Part shown: piece after piece, positions 35,030 through 42,852 of the stretch
How positions within the stretch are numbered: the stretch's first letter is position 1
Layout: the number at the start of each line of letters is the position of its first letter
Assembly: GCF_014205225.1 (NCBI RefSeq)
Contig: NZ_JACHNB010000001.1
Coordinates: 5,809,501 to 5,873,500, forward strand
Length of the DNA stretch: 64,000 nt
Origin: Actinoplanes octamycinicus
GTDB lineage: Bacteria > Actinomycetota > Actinomycetes > Mycobacteriales > Micromonosporaceae
Direction of reading: 5' to 3'
Notes under the pieces: model-generated
Told to the model about the DNA's origin: nothing
Databases searched by the model: none
Seen by the model: only the letters and a program-made list of their open reading frames with translations
Translations under genes and position numbers: made by a program

Positions 35030-35677
35030 TCATGCCAAGGCGGTGGCGAAGGCCCGGTGCGGCGCGGAAGCACTCCGGTAACTGGTCGCCGGGCGGGCGA
35101 ACTCGGCCGCCCGCTCCGCCTGCCGGGCCGCTTCCGTGGCCTGCCGGAAGAGAGCTTGGCGGTGCGCGGCGACCGCCCGGAGCAGCGCGAGTTCCTGTTC
35201 GACCGGGTGCAGGCGCGGGTCCCAGCGGTCCCGGGCGGCCGCCGCCGGCAGGTCACCACGCTTGATCGCGGCCCACAGCGCCCGGTGCAGGAAGCGTTCC
35301 CGGTCGGCGTACTCGTCCGCGGTCCGCGGGGTGTCCGGCGTCGCGAAGGCGGCCGCGGCCCGCGCCCGGGTCACCCGCTCCTCGGCCCGCTGCCAGGTCT
35401 GCCACGCGGTGTCGGCGTGCTCGTCGGCCTCCCGGGCGAACTCGTGCCACCGCCACGCCACCTCGGCGGCCCGGGCCGCTTCGGCGGCCTCCCACGCGGT
35501 CACCGCGACCGGCCGCGGCCGCTCCCGGCGCAGCGCCTCCAGCACCGTCCGCACCGGATCGCGCATCGCCTCCGGATTTCCGAGCAGCAGCAACGCCGGC
35601 ACCGAGACCAGTACCAGGACCAGCCAGATCGCCATCGGCCGGAAGTCGGCGAGCAGCATCTGCAACACGACAGTCAT
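35030..35677 (-). CDS. Single-pass membrane protein with long helical domain
   Basis: 215 residues. One hydrophobic segment (MAIWLVLVLVSVPALLLLG, residues 15-33), then about 170 residues of Ala/Arg/Glu-rich helix with coiled-coil character (WEAAEAARAAEVAWRWHEF). No recognised family. AAGGAGC lies upstream of the ATG. It follows a small secreted-protein gene on the same strand with a 71-bp gap; both may be one transcript. Confidence 0.5.
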   Translation of the reverse strand: MTVVLQMLLADFRPMAIWLVLVLVSVPALLLLGNPEAMRDPVRTVLEALRRERPRPVAVTAWEAAEAARAAEVAWRWHEFAREADEHADTAWQTWQRAEERVTRARAAAAFATPDTPRTADEYADRERFLHRALWAAIKRGDLPAAAARDRWDPRLHPVEQELALLRAVAAHRQALFRQATEAARQAERAAEFARPATSYRSASAPHRAFATALA

Positions 35678-35748
35678 GCTTGAAAAGCTCCTTGAACAGG
35701 AAAGATCAACACCAAGACCCGAGTGGGGTACGGCGGGGGAGCGCGCGC

Positions 35749-35970
35749 CTACGCGAAGAGTGCGGGCGGTGCGCGGGAGTCCCCCGCGGACGCGACGACC
35801 TGGTCGATCAGGACGCGCGTGGAGTCGGCCACCACCACGGTGACCGGCGCCTCGAAGTCCACAGCGGACGTGTCGTCGACCGTGGTGGGGGCGCTGAAGG
35901 CGGCCAGCAGAGCGGCCAGCAGAAGCGGCAAGAACCGGCGCAGTACTCCGCGCTCCCTGTCCTTGACCAT
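35749..35970 (-). CDS. Small protein with signal peptide or anchor
   Basis: 73 residues starting MVKDRERGVLRRFLPLLLAALLAAFSAP: a basic N-region, a hydrophobic core and an AFSA cleavage-like site, followed by about 40 residues (VDFEAPVTVVVADSTRVLIDQ). No known family. The ATG at 35970 has TAGCTT 7 bases upstream. A longer in-frame Met at 36072 is rejected because it enters the TetR remnant. Confidence 0.45.
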   Translation of the reverse strand: MVKDRERGVLRRFLPLLLAALLAAFSAPTTVDDTSAVDFEAPVTVVVADSTRVLIDQVVASAGDSRAPPALFA

Positions 35971-36039
35971 GGTCAACAAGCTACCGATCGCATCGTGCTC
36001 AGGCCACGCGCCGCGCCCGTCGGGAAACGTATATTCCGG

Positions 36040-36312
36040 ACAAAAGTTCGACGCCGCCTCCGCCCTGCTCAACTACCTCCTCGGCGTCGGCGCCCAGAAC
36101 GCCGCGATGGCCAGCTGGGTCACCCAGGGCACCGACCGCACCGAGGTCCTCGACATGGTCGCCTCCTTGTGGACCAGCCTCGACACCGACGAGTACCCGT
36201 TCCTGCGCTCCATCGCCGCGCAGCTCCGCGCCCACGACGACCGGGCCGAGTTCCTGGCCGGCGTCGACCTCATCCAGGTCGGCATCACCAGCACCGCCCC
36301 CCGGCGTGAGAC
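36040..36312 (+). pseudogene. C-terminal remnant of a TetR-family regulator
   Basis: The frame reads KFDAASALLNYLLGVGAQNA then TEVLDMVASLWTSL and YPFLRSIAAQLRAHDD followed by EFLAGVDLIQVGI. This is the ligand-domain end typical of TetR proteins (last two helices), without any DNA-binding N-terminus. The frame upstream is unrelated. It lies at the left border of the caspase island, consistent with a rearrangement scar. Confidence 0.5.
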
Positions 36313-36449
36313 CGCTTCCGCTAGGCCAACCCATTTCCGGTACTACGCCGGCGCCCCCTGACTGCGGTTTCCGGACGGGACGCTCCGGGCGTACCGAAAG
36401 ACGGGGTGAGCAGTGAGTGCCGAGCGGATCCCGCGCCCGCGTGCCGTTG

Positions 36450-36486
36450 GCGGAAAGCGATCACCTGAGTACTCTGCGAGCATGCC
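36450..36486 (+). promoter_or_regulatory. Duplicated 37-bp promoter, copy 1
   Basis: Matches 39051-39087 at 34 of 37 positions. Contains CCTGAGTACTC and a -10-like TACTCT (36470-36475) with TTGGCG 17 bp upstream (36447-36452). The -10 ends six bases before an ATG at 36482. That ATG starts a 10-codon frame overlapping the caspase-like gene start, not the gene itself. Confidence 0.7.
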
Positions 36487-36514
36487 TGTCGATGTGACAT
36501 GCCGTGTTCCTTGA
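36482..36514 (+). other. Ten-codon remnant of the lost hydrolase start
   Basis: ATG CCT GTC... encodes MPVDVTCRVP and ends at a TGA (36512-36514). It corresponds to the start of the hydrolase gene in unit 2 (MPVVFV, at 39083), followed directly by sequence matching the end of that gene and the caspase start. It reads as the junction left by a deletion of the hydrolase gene from unit 1. It may act as a leader frame coupled to the caspase-like gene (GTG at 36504). Confidence 0.6.
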
Positions 36515-37616
36515 CCGCCGCCCGGACGCCGGCCCGGGCCTGCACGCCCTGATCATCGGGGTCGGGCACCATCCATTCCTTACCGGCGACCACCTGCGGC
36601 ACGCCGGGCCCACCGATGCCGGGACCGCCCCGGCCTCCGCGCTGCGCTTCCTGGACTGCCTGCTGGCCCGCGGGGTGGGCAACTGGGCGCGGCCGGTCGC
36701 GACGGTTGACGTGCTGCTGTCGCCGGTGCGGGAGCTGGTGAGTCCGGACGGACGGAGCGTGGCGGTCGAGGAACCGACCCGGCGTAACGTGCAGGCGGCT
36801 TTCGACCAGTGGCTGGAGCGGTGCGAGTCGCATCCGGACAACATCGCGGTGCTGTACTTCTCCGGGCTCGGTGTACAAACCGGTCAGCAGGTCCTGCTGA
36901 CCTCCGACTTCGCCGCGAGCGAGGACGACCCGTTCCGGGGCGCGTTCGCCTTCGACACCAGCCGGGACGGGTTGCTGACCCGGTTGCCGTCCACGCAGTG
37001 CCTGTTCGTGGACGCCGGGTGGCTGCGGCTGGGTGACGAGGTGATCCGCCGGCGCGGCCGGGGCGCCGAGCCGCTGATCGCTCCCGGACCCTTCGCGGAG
37101 CGGAAGTGCCGGCATGATCTGACTCTGCGGGCGCCGCAGCTCCCGGATACCGGCGCGCCGCTTTCCCCGTTCACCTCCGCCCTGATCAAGGCCTTGGAGG
37201 GGGTGGCAGCCACGGAGGACCCGGAAACCGGGGACTGGGTGCTCTCCACGGCATCCATCAGTCAGGCCATGACCGTCCTGGTCCAGCGGGAGCTGGGGAA
37301 GGCCGGCACCGGGCGGGCGGTACCGGGTGCGGAGATCTTCGAGCCCGCGGTGCTGCGGCGGCTCCTGGTACACCCGCAGGTCGAGGGTGAGCTGCGCTGG
37401 AAGGTAACGACGTCCGGCCGGGTGCGCTGCGTTCCCCGGCTGCGCACGGGTGCCGCGCAGGAGTTCTGGGGCTCGATCGAGGGGCCTCAGTGCTTCTCGG
37501 GGCCGGCCGGCCATTATGTCGCGAAGGTCGACTCCTTCCCGGGCGTCGGCGAACTGGCGGAGCGGCCGCTCCTCGCGCTGCCGCCAGCCGCCGAGATCCT
37601 CGTGGGGAGCGCCTGA
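36504..37616 (+). CDS. Pseudo-caspase (C14-like, catalytic dyad lost)
   Basis: 370 residues, collinear with the active paralogue at 40249. The p20-like core is present (HALIIGVGHHPFLTG, FLDCLL, NIAVLYFSGLGVQ, AFAFDTSRDGLL, QCLFVDAGW). The catalytic His is Leu122 (SGLGV) and the catalytic Cys is Gly172 (VDAGW), at exactly the positions of H122 and C172 in the paralogue. So it cannot be a cysteine protease. It may regulate or bind the active copy, as pseudo-caspases do in other systems (inference). The frame is intact, so it is not obviously decaying. GTG start at 36504. Confidence 0.78.
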   Translation: MFLDRRPDAGPGLHALIIGVGHHPFLTGDHLRHAGPTDAGTAPASALRFLDCLLARGVGNWARPVATVDVLLSPVRELVSPDGRSVAVEEPTRRNVQAAFDQWLERCESHPDNIAVLYFSGLGVQTGQQVLLTSDFAASEDDPFRGAFAFDTSRDGLLTRLPSTQCLFVDAGWLRLGDEVIRRRGRGAEPLIAPGPFAERKCRHDLTLRAPQLPDTGAPLSPFTSALIKALEGVAATEDPETGDWVLSTASISQAMTVLVQRELGKAGTGRAVPGAEIFEPAVLRRLLVHPQVEGELRWKVTTSGRVRCVPRLRTGAAQEFWGSIEGPQCFSGPAGHYVAKVDSFPGVGELAERPLLALPPAAEILVGSA

Positions 37617-39034
37617 TGAGTTCGGTACGGCTGCTGCTCACGGCCGCGGATCCCGGCCTGGCCGGCACGCCGCTGCTGGTCACCACCCATCCACCGGCCG
37701 GGCGTGGTGGGCGGTCCCTGGTCGCCCGGATCCAACATCCGCTGAGCGTTGCGGTGGCGGAACCCTACTGCGGGTTCGCCGTCCATCTGCCGGGCGGCCG
37801 CACGATCACCGCCGCTGTCGCGCCCGGCAAGCGGGACGAGACAGTGGACCTCGTCGTAGACGTGGTCGGCGACGCGCACACGGTGTTCACCACGGCCGGC
37901 ACCCAGCAATGGGGCCGCTTCACCGACTCCGGCTACCCGGGATGCTGGGTCCGGCTGTGGCGGGCGGACGACCGGACCGGCGCGTGGCAGGTCGTATCCT
38001 GGCCGGACGCGCCGATCACGGCCGAGCCGGACCGGATCACCTTCCACCTACGGCTGCCGCCCGGCCGGCACATGGTGCAGGCCGGTGGCGAGCGGCTCAC
38101 CCCTAAGCTGTCCGTGCTCCCGGAAGCGGCCCGGGTGGACATCACGCTGCGCCCGGCCGCCGGTCCGGTGCCCTGGCTCGGCGTCTTCGTCACCACCGAT
38201 GACCTGCCCGCCGAAGCGTTGCGGGGCTACCTGGCGAGCGGGGCAGTGGCAGCCGCCCGGCAGATCGATCAACTGACCAGCGATGCCGCCGGTCCGCTGG
38301 CCCGGATCGCTGCCGGCTACCTCAGCCTCCGCGCCGGCGCCCCGCCGGACGCCGAGGCAGTCGACGGGTCGACAGCCGACGAGACGGTGATCCGCGCCTG
38401 GCGGCACTGGCACACCGGATCGGAGCCGGAGGCGGTGCCGGCGGAGTTCGAGCGAGCGGTCCGGGCCGGGGTGCCGATCTACCCGGAAGGGCTCCGGTTG
38501 CTGGCCGCGGCCCTGCGCCGGCTGTCCGATCCCGGCGCGCTGGACGAGGTGGCTCCGCTGCTGGACGCGGCGGAGCTGAGCGAGCCCACCACGGCGTTCG
38601 CCGGAGCGGCGCCCGACCGGCCGTCGGCGGATGCGACCGACTCGATGTGCACGGCGCTGCCCCATCGCGTCGCGTTGGCCCCGCATGTCGGCGAACCGCG
38701 AGAGGGCGTTCACCTGCCCGCCGCCACTCTGGCCGACATCGCCGAGGCCGAGGAGTTGCTCGGCGACCTCGAAGTGTTGGCGTCGTGGTACCACACCGCG
38801 AAGGGCTGGGAGCAGGTCGGTGTCGCGCTCCGGCAGATGCGGCAGGCGCTGCTGACCGACGACCTCGATCAGTTCCAGGACAGTCTGGTCGCACTCGAAG
38901 TCTTGGGGCCGGTCCGCCACCACCATGGTCCACGCACCGTGAGCCCCATGCCGGCCGAGATCCGGGTCCTGGTCGACGAGCTGCGCGGCATGCTGGCGGC
39001 GATGCGGGTGGACGGATCGCCGCGGCTGGCGTGA
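37616..39034 (+). CDS. Caspase-partner protein (CATRA-like C-terminus), copy 1
   Basis: 472 residues. N-terminal beta-rich domain (VRLLLTAADPGLAGTPLLVTT... WVRLWRADD), helical middle (YPEGLRLLAAALRRL, AELSEPTTAF), and a C-terminal helical domain (EELLGDLEVL, WEQVGVALRQMRQALLTDD, VALEVLGPVR). The last part resembles, from memory, the CATRA-associated domain of caspase/TPR conflict systems. ATG overlaps the pseudo-caspase stop (TGATG). Its paralogue is at 41376. Probably the binding partner of the caspase-like protein. Confidence 0.65.
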   Translation: MSSVRLLLTAADPGLAGTPLLVTTHPPAGRGGRSLVARIQHPLSVAVAEPYCGFAVHLPGGRTITAAVAPGKRDETVDLVVDVVGDAHTVFTTAGTQQWGRFTDSGYPGCWVRLWRADDRTGAWQVVSWPDAPITAEPDRITFHLRLPPGRHMVQAGGERLTPKLSVLPEAARVDITLRPAAGPVPWLGVFVTTDDLPAEALRGYLASGAVAAARQIDQLTSDAAGPLARIAAGYLSLRAGAPPDAEAVDGSTADETVIRAWRHWHTGSEPEAVPAEFERAVRAGVPIYPEGLRLLAAALRRLSDPGALDEVAPLLDAAELSEPTTAFAGAAPDRPSADATDSMCTALPHRVALAPHVGEPREGVHLPAATLADIAEAEELLGDLEVLASWYHTAKGWEQVGVALRQMRQALLTDDLDQFQDSLVALEVLGPVRHHHGPRTVSPMPAEIRVLVDELRGMLAAMRVDGSPRLA

Positions 39035-39050
39035 CCCGGGCGGAGCATTT

Positions 39051-39087
39051 GCGGACAGCGATCACCTGAGTACTCTTCGGGCATGCC
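39051..39087 (+). promoter_or_regulatory. Duplicated 37-bp promoter, copy 2
   Basis: Same element as 36450-36486. TACTCT (39071-39076) lies six bases before the hydrolase ATG at 39083, with TTTGCG 17 bp upstream, so this transcript should be leaderless. It includes GATCACCTGAGTACTCT. Confidence 0.7.
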
Positions 39088-40243
39088 GGTTGTCTTCGTG
39101 CACGGGGTGGCCACTCGGAAGAAGCCGGGCACGACGCGGCGGTTCGTGAAACGCTGGGCGCTGCTCGAGGAGATCCTGTTTCCCGCGCTGGGCGGCGGCG
39201 ACGCGGCGATCGGGCGGTATGAGGCGTTCTGGGGTGACGCCGGGGCCGAGCTCTGGTGGGGTGGGGCCTCGCTGCCACGGGCCGGTGGTGAGCGGTTCGG
39301 CGGGTTCGAGCCGGACGGCGACGACCTGATCCTGGCCGAGACGCTGTTCGGCGGGGCGGTCACCCGGCCGGTGGATGTCGCCCGGCCGCTGCTCGACGCG
39401 GCCCGGGGCGGGCTGGGGCAGGCCGTCGATCTGCTCTGGGCCTACGCCGAGCCGGAGCCGCCGGACGAGCTGATCCCGTTCGTGGCGAGCGCTTCGGCGT
39501 ACGCCGAACGCCATCCGTCGCCGGGGTGGCTGGCCGACTGCCGGGACGACGAGGACCTGCTGGGCCGGCTGCTCGACGAGGTCGCGCCGGCCGAGCCGGG
39601 CGCGGGGGAGACGTTCGGGTCGCGGCGTCTGGTGCGGCGGCTGCGCGAGGTCGGCGCGCGGGTGGTCGCGGCGCCGGGGCGGCTGGTCTCGAAGCCGGCG
39701 ATGGCGGCCCGGCCGCTGGTGCACCGGCCGAGCGCGATTTTCCTCGGTGACGTCTTCGAGTACCTGGCGCAGCGCGGCCGGGCCGGCGCGGAGGGAAAGA
39801 TCGCGCGGATCGTCGGGGACACGATCGCGGAGGCGATGACGGCGCGGCGGCCCGGCGACGAGCGGCTGGTGGTCATCGCGCACAGCATGGGCGGGAACAT
39901 CGTCTACGACCTGCTCTCCGACCTGCGCCCGGAGCTGGAGTGCGACCTGCTGGTGACGGTCGGGTCGCAGGTGGCGCTCTTCGCCGAGCTGGGCATGTTC
40001 GGCGCGGTCGAGCGGCCCGCGGACGCCGAGCGCGACCGGGTGCCGGCGCTGCCGAACGTCCGGCGCTGGATCAACGTCTACGACCAGCAGGACGGCCTGT
40101 CGTTCGCGGGCGCCCGGGTCTTCGACGGCGTCGAGGACTACGGGTACTCGACCGGGGCCGGGCTGCTCGGCGCGCATTCGACCTACTTCGAACGGCCGAG
40201 TTTCTACCAGCGGCTGGCCGCCCGGATCCAGGAAGGCGGCTGA
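39083..40243 (+). CDS. Alpha/beta hydrolase of the caspase island
   Basis: 386 residues. N-terminal strand and oxyanion loop PVVFVHGVATRK, nucleophile Ser in VVIAHSMGGN (about residue 268), and a candidate His in LLGAHSTYFERPSF near the C-terminus. A long insertion (about residues 60-230) lies between. Looks like a lipase or esterase-type enzyme; in conflict systems such enzymes could attack membranes, but this is inference. Followed 5 bp later by the active caspase gene. Leaderless start at 39083. The same gene was apparently deleted from unit 1. Confidence 0.7.
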   Translation: MPVVFVHGVATRKKPGTTRRFVKRWALLEEILFPALGGGDAAIGRYEAFWGDAGAELWWGGASLPRAGGERFGGFEPDGDDLILAETLFGGAVTRPVDVARPLLDAARGGLGQAVDLLWAYAEPEPPDELIPFVASASAYAERHPSPGWLADCRDDEDLLGRLLDEVAPAEPGAGETFGSRRLVRRLREVGARVVAAPGRLVSKPAMAARPLVHRPSAIFLGDVFEYLAQRGRAGAEGKIARIVGDTIAEAMTARRPGDERLVVIAHSMGGNIVYDLLSDLRPELECDLLVTVGSQVALFAELGMFGAVERPADAERDRVPALPNVRRWINVYDQQDGLSFAGARVFDGVEDYGYSTGAGLLGAHSTYFERPSFYQRLAARIQEGG

Positions 40244-40248
40244 CGCCG

Positions 40249-41379
40249 GTGTTCCTGGACCGCCGCCGGGGCGCCGAGCCCGGGATCCACGCCCTGATCA
40301 TCGGGATCGGTCACTATCCGTTCCTGACCGGAAACCATCTACGGTACGACGGGAGCGCCGATCTGCGGTCCGCACCGGTGTCCGCGCTGCGGTTCCTCGA
40401 CTGCCTGCTGGACGACGCGGCAGGACCGTGGTCGCGGCCGGTGTCGACGGTCGACGTGCTGCTCTCCCCGGTGCGTGAGCTGGTCGACCCGGACGGGGTG
40501 GCCGTGCCGGTCGCCGACCCGACCAGGCGGAACATCCAGGCGGCCTTCGACGGCTGGCTGGATCGCTGCCGATCCGATCCGGACAACGTCGCGGTCCTCT
40601 ACTTCTGCGGCCACGGTGTCCAGACCGACGAGCACATCCTGCTGGCCAGCGACTTCGCCGAGAGCGACAACAACCCGTTCCTGGGTTCGTTCGCCTTCGA
40701 CACCAGCCGGGACGGCCTGCTCACCCAGTTGCCCCGGACGCAGTGCCTCTTCGTGGACGCCTGCCGGGTCCATCTCACCGAGGAGGTACGGCGGAAACGG
40801 CTGCTGGGCGCCGGCCCGCTGATCGCCCCGGAGGACTACGCGGAGCGGCTCTGCCGGCACGACCTGACGCTGCGGGCGCCGTTCCTCGACGAGTTCGGCG
40901 CGCCGGACGGCGAGGCGCCGGTCTCCTACTTCACGGCTGCCCTGGTGAAGGCTCTGGAAGGCCAGGCCGGGGAGGAGGACCCGGACACCGGGGCCTGGCT
41001 CGTGTCGAACGAGTCGATCAGCCGGGCGATGACGACGTTGCTGCAGCGGGAACTGGGCGAGGCGACCGGGCAGGCGGTGGAGGGCGCGCGGATCTACCAG
41101 CCGGCGGTGCTGCGGCGGCTGGCGGCGGCGCCGTCGACCGAGGTCCGGGTGCGCTGGGATCCGGAGATCACCTCCGGTGTCGTCCGGTGCACGCCGCGAC
41201 TGCCGGCCCGGCCGGAGCACCGGTCGGCGGCCTCGGCGAGGCAGCCCTGGCGATTCCCGGCCGAGGCCGGGCACTACGTCGCCACCGCCGAGTGTGACCA
41301 GGGCTCGTATGTGGCGGAGCAGCGACCGTTCCTGGCCCTGCCGCCGACCGCCGACGTCCGGGTGCGAAGGCAGCGGTGA
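40249..41379 (+). CDS. Caspase-like cysteine protease (peptidase C14 type)
   Basis: 376 residues. Caspase p20-like core: HALIIGIGHYPFLTG, FLDCLL, NIQAAFDGWLDRC, then VAVLYFCGHGVQ with H122 and QCLFVDACR with C172, the canonical His-Cys dyad. A second half (SPIPEDYAERLCRHDLT region, FTAALVKALEG, SISRAMTTLLQRELG) would be p10-like. GTG start at 40249, 5 bp after the hydrolase stop. Its stop overlaps the partner gene start. Expected to cleave after Arg/Lys or Asp in a triggered response, but substrate is unknown. Confidence 0.82.
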   Translation: MFLDRRRGAEPGIHALIIGIGHYPFLTGNHLRYDGSADLRSAPVSALRFLDCLLDDAAGPWSRPVSTVDVLLSPVRELVDPDGVAVPVADPTRRNIQAAFDGWLDRCRSDPDNVAVLYFCGHGVQTDEHILLASDFAESDNNPFLGSFAFDTSRDGLLTQLPRTQCLFVDACRVHLTEEVRRKRLLGAGPLIAPEDYAERLCRHDLTLRAPFLDEFGAPDGEAPVSYFTAALVKALEGQAGEEDPDTGAWLVSNESISRAMTTLLQRELGEATGQAVEGARIYQPAVLRRLAAAPSTEVRVRWDPEITSGVVRCTPRLPARPEHRSAASARQPWRFPAEAGHYVATAECDQGSYVAEQRPFLALPPTADVRVRRQR

Positions 41380-42812
41380 GCACCGTGCGGCTGCTCCTGA
41401 CCAGCGACGACGCCGGGCTGGACGGAACGCCACTGGTGGTCACCGCGCATCCGATGGAGGGTCGCGGCGGCCAGCCGTTCGTCGCCCGGATCGGCGAGCC
41501 GCGGACCGTCACGGCGACCGGCCCGCAGTGCGGCTTCGCCGTGGCGCTGCCGGGCGGCGGCACGGTCACCGCCGCCGTCGTTCTCGACGATGGCGACCGG
41601 GCGGACCTGGAGGTCGGCCTGCCCGACGCGCACGCCCTGTTCACCACGGCCGACAGCCAGGTGTGGGGCGCCTTCACCGATCCCGGCCATCGCGACTGCT
41701 GGATCCGCCTCTGGCGCCGGACCGGCGATTCCCGCGGCTGGGCGGTGGTCCCGTGGCCGGCGGAGCCGGCCGTGGCGTTGCCGGACCGGGTCACCTTCCG
41801 GATGGAGCCGCCGTCCGGGGCTCTGGTGCAGACCGGCGGCCGGGGGCTCACCCCGAAGTTCTCCGTGCTGCCCGAGGCGTCGCACGTCGAGGTGACGGTC
41901 CGGCCGGCCGCCGGCCCGGTGCCCCGGCTGGCCACCTACGTCACCACCGGCGACCTGATCGCCGAGGTGCTGCGCGGCTACCTGTGGCGAGGGAACGTGT
42001 CCGCCTGCCGGCGGATCGCCGCACTCGACTACGGACACCGGGACGTCGGCACGCACCTCGCGCGCGGCTATCTCCTGATGCGAGGGGCAGCGGAGTTGCT
42101 CCCGGACCTCAACGTCTGGCATGCGGACGACGCGTTGTGGTGGCCCGATGCCGACGGGGTCCGGGAACCGGCGGATGTCGCCGCGATCCACGGCACCCTG
42201 CTGTGGGAGGCCGGGCAACGGGAGGAAGCCACCGCGGCTTTCCAGCGGGCCGGCATCCCGGCCTACCCCGAAGGACTGCGCCTGCTCGCCACCGGCCTGC
42301 GCAGGCTCCGTGACCCGGCCTCGCTGACTCTGCTGGAGCGGCTCCTCCCGACGCTGGACGCGGCCGACCTGAGCGAACCCACCACCGCCTGGTTCGGGGC
42401 GTCGCCGGACCAGCCGTCGCGCGACGCCCGCGACGACGACTGCGCGCACCTGCCCCACCGGTTCAGCATCTCCGCGCTGTTCGGCACGCCGGCTGCCGGC
42501 TTCCGGCCACCGGCCGCTGACCGGGAGCTCCTCGCCGAGGTTCAGGATCTCCTCACCGACGTCCCGGGCTGGACCTTCACGGCGGACCGGTGGGCCCGGG
42601 TGGGCGTGCTCCTCGACGACCTGCGCAGCGCCTTGCTGGCCGCGGACCTGGAGGCGTTCCTGGAGCGGGCGGACGATCTGGAGATGCAGGCGCCGTTCCG
42701 CGACGTGCAGCCCGGCGCCAGGCTGACGGCGATGCCGCCCCACGTCGGCTCGCTGCTCGCCGAGGTGCGGGAGCTGCTGGCCAGGATGCTGGCCGGCGAG
42801 ATCCAGCGATGA
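41376..42812 (+). CDS. Caspase-partner protein (CATRA-like C-terminus), copy 2
   Basis: 478 residues, paralogous along its length to the gene at 37616. N-terminal beta-rich domain (VRLLLTSDDAGLDGTPLVVTA, WIRLWRRTGDSRGW), a central helical region and a C-terminal helical domain (WTFTADRWARVGVLLDDLR, ALLAADLEAFLERADDLEM). GTG overlaps the caspase stop (GTGA), so production is coupled. It is soluble with no signal peptide. Probable sensor, adaptor or substrate of the caspase. Confidence 0.65.
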   Translation: MSTVRLLLTSDDAGLDGTPLVVTAHPMEGRGGQPFVARIGEPRTVTATGPQCGFAVALPGGGTVTAAVVLDDGDRADLEVGLPDAHALFTTADSQVWGAFTDPGHRDCWIRLWRRTGDSRGWAVVPWPAEPAVALPDRVTFRMEPPSGALVQTGGRGLTPKFSVLPEASHVEVTVRPAAGPVPRLATYVTTGDLIAEVLRGYLWRGNVSACRRIAALDYGHRDVGTHLARGYLLMRGAAELLPDLNVWHADDALWWPDADGVREPADVAAIHGTLLWEAGQREEATAAFQRAGIPAYPEGLRLLATGLRRLRDPASLTLLERLLPTLDAADLSEPTTAWFGASPDQPSRDARDDDCAHLPHRFSISALFGTPAAGFRPPAADRELLAEVQDLLTDVPGWTFTADRWARVGVLLDDLRSALLAADLEAFLERADDLEMQAPFRDVQPGARLTAMPPHVGSLLAEVRELLARMLAGEIQR

Positions 42813-42852
42813 CGCCGGAGGCGATGCGCGAGCGGCGTCGCCGTCGGTGCGG

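Noticed and set aside
35749..36072. Start at 36072 for the small secreted protein
   Set aside because: The extension enters the TetR remnant region and lacks a promoter signal; 35970 begins a normal signal peptide.
36040..42812. Prophage or integrative element origin of the caspase island
   Set aside because: No integrase, transposase, tRNA or terminal repeats were found at the borders; only the TetR scar hints at rearrangement.
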